From CAJBIL01 sp044359525 (GTDB lineage Bacteria > Pseudomonadota > Gammaproteobacteria > Burkholderiales > Rhodocyclaceae), in the NCBI GenBank assembly GCA_044359525.1, contig JBIKLY010000053.1, positions 1 to 24,708 of the forward strand: a stretch of DNA of 24,708 nucleotides, given 5' to 3'. Both the position numbers and the translations under genes were made by a program. The notes beneath the pieces are model-generated. The model was not told the DNA's origin, made no database searches, and was given only the letters and a program-made list of their open reading frames with translations. Below are positions 6,724-13,276 of this stretch, in pieces (position 1 is the stretch's first letter; every line of letters begins with the position of its first letter).

Positions 6724-7782
6724 CTACCGTGCCGGCTTGCCCAGGCGTTCGATCATTGCACGTACAGCCTTGATCTGTACGCCGTCACGGGTATGGTAAT
6801 CAATCCCGGAATAGCCCCACCAGTCCCAGCAGCCTTTCGGGTTGTACACCCATTTCCATGATCCGCTGGCCACGCCGTTGCGCGCTACCGTCTGCGGGTA
6901 GAGCACAATCAGGCGGTTGCTGTCGGCCCAGGTATTGTAGCCAGCGCCTTCAATGAAGCGGCGGTCGACCTGGGCGACACTCTGCCGGCAGCCGTGAAAA
7001 ACGACGTGCACCCGGCAGGCGCCGCTCCGGCAAGGCGCGGGTACATAGGCATAACCTTCGTCGGCCAGGCTGGCGTCAATCGGCTTGCCGTCGACAAAGG
7101 GGCGCTGGTCGAAACTGATCAGCTCGCCTTGCGGACTGTTCGATGGCGCATGCAGCGTACCGAGCAGGTGTTTGAGCAACTCGCCGGCAGCGTCCAACTC
7201 GCCGCAGCGGTTGATGAAAGGCGGCTCCGATGTGTTACAGGCATTCGGGTGGGGATCGGCCGTTGAAATCATCGCGTGGCCGGCATCGGCGGGCTTGACG
7301 TAATGAATGGCGCCGGCCGGTAGCCACTCGCGGTAAAAGGTGGCCAGCAGGTCCATGACCGGTGTTTCGACGGTATGGTCCTGGCCGCCGGAGAGCAGCC
7401 ACACCCGGTCGTCGCGCAGATTGATCAGCGGGTCGATGCGTCCCGATTGCGCGAGCGTTTCCAGCCGGCCTTTCATCTGGGCTGTTGAGGGCAGCGGGGA
7501 CCATGCTGAGGGCGACATGCAATTGCTCAGGGCGCGCCAGGTCGAGCCTTCCGCGCAATAGTACGGGCCACCGGCCAGGACGCCGGCACCGCGTACGAGC
7601 TTTGAATGAACCACCTGAAACTGCACTGCCATGTAAGCGCCCGATGAAACGCCGGAGACGGTCAGTCCCTGCAGTTCGGCGCCCAGCGCCGGCAGTTCTG
7701 CTGCCGCGCTGGCGGGGGTTGCCGCACCGGTCACGATCAGTACGGTGCTTAGTGTCAGCAAGCATTTGGCAATGGGCATCAT
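6724..7782 (-). CDS. Secreted esterase of the short-chain PHA depolymerase family
   Basis: The 352-residue product starts with a typical signal peptide (MMPIAKCLLTLSTVLIV, ending TPASAAA, cleavage near residue 26), so it is probably exported. The nucleophile elbow GVSSG at 44-48 gives Ser46 in a GxSxG box. Later motifs VFHGCRQ, a GHAM histidine and the C-terminal WWGYSGIDYHTRDGVQI are typical of extracellular PHA depolymerase-like catalytic domains. No separate substrate-binding domain is present, so the true substrate may be a short ester rather than PHA granules. I prefer the ATG at 7782. The longer frame from 7905 adds 41 residues before the signal peptide and would leave only 22 nt to the divergent aminotransferase. 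With 7782 the intergenic space is 145 nt, room for divergent promoters. Confidence 0.75.
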   Translation of the reverse strand: MMPIAKCLLTLSTVLIVTGAATPASAAAELPALGAELQGLTVSGVSSGAYMAVQFQVVHSKLVRGAGVLAGGPYYCAEGSTWRALSNCMSPSAWSPLPSTAQMKGRLETLAQSGRIDPLINLRDDRVWLLSGGQDHTVETPVMDLLATFYREWLPAGAIHYVKPADAGHAMISTADPHPNACNTSEPPFINRCGELDAAGELLKHLLGTLHAPSNSPQGELISFDQRPFVDGKPIDASLADEGYAYVPAPCRSGACRVHVVFHGCRQSVAQVDRRFIEGAGYNTWADSNRLIVLYPQTVARNGVASGSWKWVYNPKGCWDWWGYSGIDYHTRDGVQIKAVRAMIERLGKPAR

Positions 7783-7927
7783 GACGATATCGCCTGAAAA
7801 TTTGAGCGCCGATGTTACCACTCGTGCCAGCGGGCCCGGTGGTGTTTTTGCTGCGCCGCTTGTTTCTCCGGGAGCACCCCCGTAAAGTGCAGTTTGCTCT
7901 GACATTGATCCTGTTTTGTGGAATCCT

Positions 7928-9085
7928 ATGCATCAATCAACGCTTGCCATTGATTCAAAATTGCCTTCGGTCGGTACGACAATCTTTACCGTAATGTCGA
8001 AGCTTGCCACCGATTGCGGGGCGATCAACCTGTCGCAGGGCTTCCCCGATTTTCAGGCGGAGCCGGCCTTGTTTGAAGCGACTTTTCGCGCCATGCAGGC
8101 GGGCCGCAACCAGTATCCGCCAATGAGCGGGGTACCCGAACTGCGGCAGGCGATTGTCGACAAGATCGAGGCTTTGTACGGCGCCCGCTATGATCCCGAG
8201 CAGGAAGTTACCGTGACGGCCGGCGCGACCCAGGCAATTTTCACGGCGATTGCCGCTTTTGTTCACGCTGGCGATGAGGTGATCGTTTTCGAGCCGGTCT
8301 ATGACAGTTATATCCCGGCCATTGAAACAGTCGGCGGCAGAGCCGTCCATGCGCGGCTACGCTTCCCCGACTACAAGCCCGACTGGGACGAGGTGCGCGC
8401 GCTGATTACGCCGCGCACGCGGATGATCATCATCAATTCGCCGCACAACCCGACCGGCAGCCTGCTCGATGCGGCTGATCTGGCGATGCTTGCCGAAGTG
8501 ATCCGTGACACGCAGATCGTCGTGCTGTCGGATGAGGTGTATGAACACATCGTGTTCGATGATGCGCGACACGAGAGCCTTGCCCGCTACCCCGAACTGG
8601 CCGCGCGCAGCATCATCGTTTCATCGTTTGGCAAGACTTACCATATCACCGGCTGGAAAATCGGCTACGTGATCGCGGCGCACGCGCTGATGGCCGAGTT
8701 TCGCAAGGTGCATCAGTTCAACGTATTCACGGTAAATGCCCCCTGTCAGATCGGTATTGCCGATTACATGCGCGAGGCCTCGCGCCATCTCGGTCTGAGC
8801 GAATTCTATGCCCGCAAGCGCGATTTCTTCCGTAGCCAGCTCGCAGGTTCACGCTTCGAGTTGCTGCCGTGTCGTGGCACCTATTTTCAGCTGGCCCGCT
8901 ATGCGGCTATTTCTCAAATGCCTGACCGCGAGTTCGCGCAATGGATGACGCGCGAGGTCGGCGTGGCGGTGATCCCGGTTTCTGCTTTTTCGCATGACGG
9001 ACATGATGACCGCGTGGTACGTTTCTGTTTTGCCAAGCAGGAGGCGACGCTTGCCGCCGCCGGAGAGAAACTTCGGCAGGTGTGA
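7928..9085 (+). CDS. ybdL: Methionine aminotransferase, YbdL type
   Basis: This is a 385-residue fold-type I PLP aminotransferase. It shows NLSQGFPDF and QYPPMSGVPELR near the N-terminus, NSPHNPTG with Asn174, SDEVYEH with Asp202 and Tyr205, and SSFGKTYHITGWKIGY with the cofactor lysine Lys236. The SFGKTYHxTGWK form is characteristic of YbdL/kynurenine-aminotransferase-like enzymes usually annotated as methionine aminotransferase. Such enzymes can make methionine from 4-methylthio-2-oxobutanoate, the last step of classical methionine salvage. The ATG at 7928 has TGGA 6 nt upstream; an in-frame TTG at 7916 has nothing. It is divergent from the esterase gene. Its location 2 kb from mtnA may be coincidental, since no other gene of the classical salvage route is here. 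Confidence 0.85.
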   Translation: MHQSTLAIDSKLPSVGTTIFTVMSKLATDCGAINLSQGFPDFQAEPALFEATFRAMQAGRNQYPPMSGVPELRQAIVDKIEALYGARYDPEQEVTVTAGATQAIFTAIAAFVHAGDEVIVFEPVYDSYIPAIETVGGRAVHARLRFPDYKPDWDEVRALITPRTRMIIINSPHNPTGSLLDAADLAMLAEVIRDTQIVVLSDEVYEHIVFDDARHESLARYPELAARSIIVSSFGKTYHITGWKIGYVIAAHALMAEFRKVHQFNVFTVNAPCQIGIADYMREASRHLGLSEFYARKRDFFRSQLAGSRFELLPCRGTYFQLARYAAISQMPDREFAQWMTREVGVAVIPVSAFSHDGHDDRVVRFCFAKQEATLAAAGEKLRQV

Positions 9086-9115
9086 TACTGCTCAACGTCG
9101 ATCTGCCGTCGCTGG

Positions 9116-9121
9116 CATAAT
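9116..9121 (+). promoter_or_regulatory. Possible -10 box (CATAAT) for mscL
   Basis: CATAAT matches five of six -10 positions and lies 36 nt upstream of the mscL ATG. The leader then contains AAAGGAG, a strong ribosome site. The -35 region is poor. It would allow mscL expression independent of the aminotransferase gene 72 nt upstream. Confidence 0.35.
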
Positions 9122-9157
9122 CGAAAAAATATTTTCAACAACAGTAAAGGAGCCGCG

Positions 9158-9592
9158 ATGGGAATGGTCCAGGAATTCAAGGAGTTTGCGGTCAAGGGCA
9201 ACGTCATGGATCTCGCCGTGGGCGTGATTATCGGCGCGGCATTCGGCAAGATCGTCGACTCGGTCGTCGCTGACCTGATCATGCCGATCATCGCCTGGAT
9301 CATGGGCGGCAAACTTGATTTTTCCGGGATGTTCTTCGTGCTTGGCAGCGTGCCGCCTGGCACCGCGCAGACCCTGGATGCGTTGAAAAAAGCGCAGGTG
9401 CCGGTATTTGCCTACGGTAGTTTCATCACGATTCTAGTCAACTTCGTCATTCTTGCGTTCATCATTTTCATGATGATCAAACAGGTCAATCGTCTGAAGA
9501 AAGAGGCGCCCGCTGCCGAGCCGGAAGCGCCTGCCGAACCGGCTGAAGATGTCCTCCTATTGCGCGAGATTCGTGACAGTCTGAAAAAGTAG
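9158..9592 (+). CDS. mscL: Large-conductance mechanosensitive channel
   Basis: MscL forms a homopentameric inner-membrane pore that opens under high membrane tension during osmotic downshock. The 144-residue product has the family's order: an N-terminal amphipathic helix (MVQEFKEFAVKGNVMDLAVG), first membrane helix with GVIIGAAFGKIVDSVV, a periplasmic loop with Gly/Pro-rich SVPPGTA, second membrane helix ILVNFVILAFIIFMMIK, then a charged C-terminal bundle. The linker before the last helix is rich in Ala, Pro and Glu (APAAEPEAPAEPAED). A clear AAAGGAG lies 5 nt before the ATG. It is convergent with the cytochrome b561 gene, with 38 nt between their stop codons. Confidence 0.97.
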   Translation: MGMVQEFKEFAVKGNVMDLAVGVIIGAAFGKIVDSVVADLIMPIIAWIMGGKLDFSGMFFVLGSVPPGTAQTLDALKKAQVPVFAYGSFITILVNFVILAFIIFMMIKQVNRLKKEAPAAEPEAPAEPAEDVLLLREIRDSLKK

Positions 9593-9602
9593 AAGGCTGT
9601 CG

Positions 9603-9630
9603 CTACGCGTGCGAAGTCCGGCCAGCGTAG
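9603..9630. terminator. Weak hairpin between convergent mscL and cytochrome b561 genes
   Basis: Six-base arms CTACGC and GCGTAG enclose 16 nt in the short gap between the two convergent stop codons. There is no T-run in either direction. Position favours a shared transcription end, but the structure is weak. Confidence 0.25.
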
Positions 9631-10179
9631 TCAGCTGCGCTCCGGCAGCATCTTGCGCAGGCTGTCATCGCCGCGGACATAGTGATGAAAGAGGGCGGCG
9701 GCAGCATGCATGCCGATGAGCAGATAAGCCGCGCTGCCGATGGTTTCGTGCAATTTCTTGAGCGGTTTTGCCAGGCTGTCGTTTTCGGCGATCAGCGACG
9801 AAAACTCCAGTCCGAAGAAAGGAATCGGTTTGCCGGCGGCACTGAGCGCCAACCAGCCGAGCAGCGGCATGCCGATCATCAGGCCGTAAAGCATCACATG
9901 TGTTACTCGCGCGGCCAGTTGCTGCCAGCGTGGGAGCGTCTGGTCAAAACGCGGCACGGGTGACAGAAAGCGCATAGCCAGGCGTAGCCAGCCCATGAAA
10001 AAAACCAGCAGGCCAAAGCTGAAGTGCAATGCTTTCATGCCGGCCCGCGAATCGCTGCCTTTTGGAAAAACGCCGCTCAATTCGATGCTGGCGAAGACCG
10101 CAATAAACAACAGCAGCATCAGCCAGTGCAAACCGATCGAAAGCGAACCGTAGCGCTGCGGGGTGTTTTTCCAGGGCAT
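9631..10179 (-). CDS. Cytochrome b561 family protein
   Basis: The 182-residue product is a four-helix inner-membrane cytochrome b. Helices are visible at about residues 13-33 (IGLHWLMLLLFIAVFASIEL), 48-66, 88-112 and 145-165. Histidines in the helices (GLHW, KALHFSFG, ARVTHVMLYG, KLHETIGSAAYLLIGMHAAAALFHH) fit two b-type haem sites. Such proteins pass electrons between the quinone pool and periplasmic acceptors; the partner is not identifiable here. I chose the ATG at 10179, which has AGGGA 7 nt upstream and starts MPWKNTPQRYGSLSIGLHW as family members do. A longer frame from 10260 adds 27 unrelated residues. Confidence 0.88.
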   Translation of the reverse strand: MPWKNTPQRYGSLSIGLHWLMLLLFIAVFASIELSGVFPKGSDSRAGMKALHFSFGLLVFFMGWLRLAMRFLSPVPRFDQTLPRWQQLAARVTHVMLYGLMIGMPLLGWLALSAAGKPIPFFGLEFSSLIAENDSLAKPLKKLHETIGSAAYLLIGMHAAAALFHHYVRGDDSLRKMLPERS

Positions 10180-10315
10180 TTCTGTTTTCCCTAAGAGTGA
10201 CTCTGGCTGCCGAGAAGGCAGAGGATTCCTGGATGGTACGGACCAAGTCTTAAAGAACACTTAAGCCCAATGCTGTTTTGTTTTGCGCTTCGGTTGGGGC
10301 TGGGGCGTTGTGTAA

Positions 10316-10347
10316 ATGAAAACGGGAGCCGAGGCTCCCGTTTTCAT
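10316..10347 (-). terminator. Strong intrinsic terminator of the PEP-CTERM gene
   Basis: Two 15-base arms, ATGAAAACGGGAGCC (10316-10330) and GGCTCCCGTTTTCAT (10333-10347), are perfectly complementary with a GC-rich core and an A/T foot. Read on the minus strand the stem is followed by the TTTTCATTT tract. It begins 19 nt after the stop of the PEP-CTERM gene. The symmetry would let it act in both directions. Confidence 0.85.
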
Positions 10348-10365
10348 AAAACAGAATTCAGTCAA

Positions 10366-10992
10366 TCAGGCTTGCATTGCCTTGCGGCGACGGGCAACGA
10401 CTCCCATCAGACCTAAACCAGCCATCAACAGTGCGTAGGTTTCTGGTTCAGGGACTGCTGTTTGGATGACGATTTGTTCGATCACGAATCCGTTCTGGCT
10501 TGGGTTTTGAGCGTGGTCAAATGAAAAGTTCGAAAATGACGGGCCGCTATAAGTGATGAGGCCACGGCCATCATTGGTTTCTGAAAATATGGTGTTGCCG
10601 TTGAATGTGGTGCCGTTCAGGTTGGTGTAGCTGATCGTGGCGGCGCCATTGGAACTGGCGAAATTGCCGATGGTTTCAACCGGTGTGCCGCCTGTTGAGC
10701 TCAACGCATCAAACTGGATCGAAATCGACGTGATGTTCTTTGAAAATGCAAATTGATACGAACCAAAGCTGGCTGTCATCGTGCCCAGCCACAGGCCGGC
10801 GTATTGCCCTGAACCAATATGGCTCAGAACACCGCCGTTGCTGGCGGTGACCGACAAAGTGAAATCGGATTGTGTATAGCTGTTACCTGATGCCAGCACC
10901 CCATCGTTGAAGGTGTAGGTATTTGCATTGGCGACACCGGCAGCGCAAAGCAAGGCGAGCAAAATCGATTTTTTTGAAAATAGTAATTTCAT
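10366..10992 (-). CDS. PEP-CTERM sorting-domain surface protein
   Basis: The 208-residue protein begins with a signal peptide (MKLLFSKKSILLALLCAAG, cleavage near ANA at residue 23). It ends with the PEP-CTERM signal: VPEPET at 180-185, a hydrophobic helix YALLMAGLGLMGVV, and the basic tail ARRRK. Such proteins are exported, cleaved and anchored or released by an exosortase in bacteria that make exopolysaccharide. The middle is rich in Ser, Thr, Asn and Gly and predicted beta-rich, with no enzyme motif; its function is unknown. The ATG at 10992 has AGGAAG 6 nt upstream, and a strong terminator follows the stop. No exosortase or polysaccharide gene is in the window, so the processing machinery must be elsewhere in the genome. 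Confidence 0.9.
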   Translation of the reverse strand: MKLLFSKKSILLALLCAAGVANANTYTFNDGVLASGNSYTQSDFTLSVTASNGGVLSHIGSGQYAGLWLGTMTASFGSYQFAFSKNITSISIQFDALSSTGGTPVETIGNFASSNGAATISYTNLNGTTFNGNTIFSETNDGRGLITYSGPSFSNFSFDHAQNPSQNGFVIEQIVIQTAVPEPETYALLMAGLGLMGVVARRRKAMQA

Positions 10993-11107
10993 TATTGTCT
11001 TCCTGAAAAGTTACATTGAATGTTGCCGCGAAAATGAACAGGAGCAACTTAAGTTAAATCTGGAACGGATCAATACACAGTAGAACTTATTCGTTATCTC
11101 AAGGCAA

Positions 11108-11123
11108 TAGCCCGAATGGGCTA
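11108..11123 (-). terminator. Short hairpin downstream of prk
   Basis: Perfect arms TAGCCC and GGGCTA enclose a four-base loop, about 30 nt past the prk stop on the minus strand. The sequence after it (TTGCCTT) is only weakly T-rich. It lies in the 160 nt upstream of the PEP-CTERM gene, where I see no other clear element. Confidence 0.35.
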
Positions 11124-11152
11124 AGACAAAATGCATAGAAGGCTATTTGTAT

Positions 11153-12055
11153 TTAGCCGGCATTGGCAGTTTTTGATTCTTGCCCGGCAGCCTCTCGTTT
11201 TTCCATCATTCGCCATATCATCGGTGTCAGGACGAGTTGCATGGCCAGCGGCATCTTGCCGCCGGGAACGACGATGGTGTTCGGGCGTGACATGAAGGAC
11301 TGGTCGATCATCGTCAGCAGGTAGGGGAAGTCGATGCCGCGCGGGTTGGCAAAGCGGATGACGACGAAGGATTCGTCCTGGCTCGGGATGTCGTTGGCGA
11401 TGAAGGGGTTCGAGGTGTCGACCACCGGCACGCGCTGAAAATTGATGTGCGTGTGCGAAAACTGTGGCGTGATGTAATGCACGTAGTCGGCCATACGGCG
11501 CAGGATGGTGTCAGTCACCGCTTCGAGCGAATAGCCGCGTTTGCGCGTGTCGCGATGAATCTTCTGGATCCATTCGAGGTTGACGGTCGGCACGACGCCA
11601 ATGATCAGGTCGGGGTAGCGCGTGACATCGACCGTATCGGTCTTGACTGCGCCGTGCAGGCCTTCATAAAGCAGGATGTCGGTGTCAGGCTCGATCTCCC
11701 GCCAGTCGGTGAAGGTACCGATTTCACCACCCAGTTCGGCGGCCTCCACTTCGTTGTGAATGTAATGCCGGAAACGGCTGCTGCCGGTCTCGCCGTATTC
11801 GCGAAACAGCTTTTCGATACTGGCGAAGTCGTTACCTTCCGGCCCGAAGTGCGAGGGGACGGGCCGACCGTCGCGTTCGGCAGCCAGGATCTGGCATTCC
11901 ATGTCGGCGCGCGTATAGCGATGGAAGCTATCGCCTTCGACGAAGGCGCCGCGCACGTTTTCACGCCAGAATATTTGCTGGAAGGTCCGTGTGACCTTGG
12001 TTGTGCCGGCACCGGACGAACCGGTTACGGAGATGATCGGGTGACGAACCGACAT
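11153..12055 (-). CDS. prk: Phosphoribulokinase
   Basis: Phosphoribulokinase makes ribulose-1,5-bisphosphate from ribulose-5-phosphate and ATP, the step specific to the Calvin cycle before RuBisCO. The 300-residue product fits the proteobacterial octameric type of about 290 residues. It has the ATP loop GSSGAGTTK at 12-20, FVEGDSFHRYTR, the strand ILLYEGLHGAV, and KIHRDTRKRGYS. The start is the ATG at 12055 (MSVRHPIISVTG); a frame from 12172 would overlap the fbp gene by about 110 nt with no family match. It begins 8 nt after the fbp stop, so the two are almost certainly one transcript. No RuBisCO or cbbR gene lies in this window, so carbon fixation is suggested but not shown. Confidence 0.95.
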   Translation of the reverse strand: MSVRHPIISVTGSSGAGTTKVTRTFQQIFWRENVRGAFVEGDSFHRYTRADMECQILAAERDGRPVPSHFGPEGNDFASIEKLFREYGETGSSRFRHYIHNEVEAAELGGEIGTFTDWREIEPDTDILLYEGLHGAVKTDTVDVTRYPDLIIGVVPTVNLEWIQKIHRDTRKRGYSLEAVTDTILRRMADYVHYITPQFSHTHINFQRVPVVDTSNPFIANDIPSQDESFVVIRFANPRGIDFPYLLTMIDQSFMSRPNTIVVPGGKMPLAMQLVLTPMIWRMMEKREAAGQESKTANAG

Positions 12056-12063
12056 GGCTGATC

Positions 12064-13077
12064 TCAGTGCTGCTGGTGGTAGCTGGTGACCACAGCCACC
12101 TCGTTTTTCGACCCCAGGATTACCGCTACACGCTGGTGCAGTCCGTCGGGCTGGATGTCCATGATGCGGCACAGGCCGGTGCTTGCCGTGCCGCCGGCTT
12201 GTTCGACGATGAAGGCCATCGGATTGGCTTCATACATCAGGCGCAGCTTGCCGCCTTGTGCGGCAATCTTGCTGTCCAGCGGGTAAAGAAAAATGCCGCC
12301 GCGCGTCAGGATACGATGCACGTCGGCGACCATCGATGCCACCCAGCGCATGTTGAAATCCTTGCCGCGCGGGCCGCCCGATCCGGCCAGAAGTTCGTCG
12401 ATATAGCGTTTTACCGGCGTCTCCCAGAAGCGCATGTTCGACATGTTGATGGCAAATTCTCGGGTGTCGGGCGGGATCTGCATGTTCTCCTGGGTCAGCA
12501 CGAAGGCGCCGAATTCGCGGTCCAGGGTGAAGCAGACAACGCCATCGCCAACGGTCAGAATGAGCAGGGTGGTCGGGCCATAGACGGCATAGCCCGCGGC
12601 AACCTGTTGCGTGCCCGGCTGCAGGAACGCATCGGCTTGCGTTGGATCGGCGCCCTCCGGGCAGCGCAGTACCGAGAAAATGGTGCCGACCGAGACGTTG
12701 ATGTCGATGTTGCTTGAGCCGTCGAGCGGGTCGAAAAGGAGCAGGTATTCGCCCTGCGGGTAGCGGTTCGGAATGGCGTGTGGCAACTCCATTTCTTCGG
12801 AGGCCATGCCGGCCAGATGGCCGCCCCATTCGTTGGCTTCGAGAAAAATTTCGTTGGAGAGTACATCAAGTTTTTTCTGTGCTTCACCCTGTACGTTGTC
12901 GCTACCTGCTTCGCCGAGGATGCCGCCTTCACCGCCAAGCCCGCCCTTGCCGATGGCGATGGCGATGCTTTTGCAGGCGCGGGCGACAACTTCAATCAGC
13001 AGGCGCAGATCGGCATTGATCTTGCCCTTTTCGCGTTGTTCTTCGATCAGGTAGCGGCTCAACGTAATGCGACGCAT
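12064..13077 (-). CDS. fbp: Fructose-1,6-bisphosphatase class I
   Basis: Class I fructose-bisphosphatase removes the 1-phosphate from fructose-1,6-bisphosphate in gluconeogenesis and the Calvin cycle. The 337-residue protein shows the metal-binding SEEME region near 93-97, FDPLDGSSNID at 115-125, and the late YPLDSKIAAQGGKLRLMYEANP substrate-site stretch shortened here to its key residues Lys, Arg, Tyr and Glu. Length is normal for the class. The ATG at 13077 has GGAG 8 nt upstream. It is the first gene of a pair with prk, 8 nt apart, which suggests at least part of its job is in the Calvin cycle. A TAAAAT hexamer and a 14-bp palindrome lie 63-93 nt upstream. Confidence 0.96.
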   Translation of the reverse strand: MRRITLSRYLIEEQREKGKINADLRLLIEVVARACKSIAIAIGKGGLGGEGGILGEAGSDNVQGEAQKKLDVLSNEIFLEANEWGGHLAGMASEEMELPHAIPNRYPQGEYLLLFDPLDGSSNIDINVSVGTIFSVLRCPEGADPTQADAFLQPGTQQVAAGYAVYGPTTLLILTVGDGVVCFTLDREFGAFVLTQENMQIPPDTREFAINMSNMRFWETPVKRYIDELLAGSGGPRGKDFNMRWVASMVADVHRILTRGGIFLYPLDSKIAAQGGKLRLMYEANPMAFIVEQAGGTASTGLCRIMDIQPDGLHQRVAVILGSKNEVAVVTSYHQQH

Positions 13078-13139
13078 GGGTGAATCTCCGGCGGCTTTGA
13101 TGGGGGTTGGTCAGGGAAGAAGGGCGAGGATCAAGAGCT

Positions 13140-13170
13140 ATTTTACCGTGAGTGGATCGGCTTAAGCCGA
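13140..13170 (-). promoter_or_regulatory. Possible fbp-prk promoter with a 14-bp perfect palindrome
   Basis: On the minus strand TAAAAT (13140-13145) is a plausible -10 box about 62 nt before the fbp ATG. A perfect palindrome TCGGCTTAAGCCGA (13157-13170) lies where the -35 box would be. This placement is typical of a repressor or activator site. It does not clearly match the TTA-N7/8-TNNTAA type of site reported for CbbR, so the regulator is unknown. Confidence 0.4.
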
Positions 13171-13183
13171 ACAAAGCGGATGG

Positions 13184-13261
13184 CCACCGAGCGCACGGAG
13201 CTCACGGAGAGAAACAAAGCAAAGTTTTTTATCTTCTCCGTGTGCTCCGTGCACTCCGTGG
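13184..13261. repeat. Long imperfect palindrome built of CTCCGTG units
   Basis: Two 27-nt arms (13184-13210 and 13235-13261) match as inverted repeats at 24 of 27 positions, around a 24-nt A/T-rich loop containing TTTTTT. Each arm is itself iterated: the right arm reads CTCCGTGTG, CTCCGTGCA, CTCCGTGG, three 8-9 nt units. It occupies the gap between the stop of the GGDEF-EAL gene and the fbp promoter. It could end transcription or be a dispersed genomic repeat; no transposase or target duplication is seen. Confidence 0.85.
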
Positions 13262-13276
13262 TGATTGCTTTTCAGT

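Noticed and set aside
7783..7905. 41-residue N-terminal extension of the secreted esterase
   Set aside because: It would bury the signal peptide and leave 22 nt to a divergent gene; the ATG at 7782 is better.
11447..12061. 204-residue plus-strand frame opposite prk
   Set aside because: Antisense shadow of phosphoribulokinase, whose motifs are clear.
13184..13261. CRISPR-like array in the iterated palindromes (also 18150-18275)
   Set aside because: Units are only 8-9 nt, back to back without spacers, and arranged as inverted arms.
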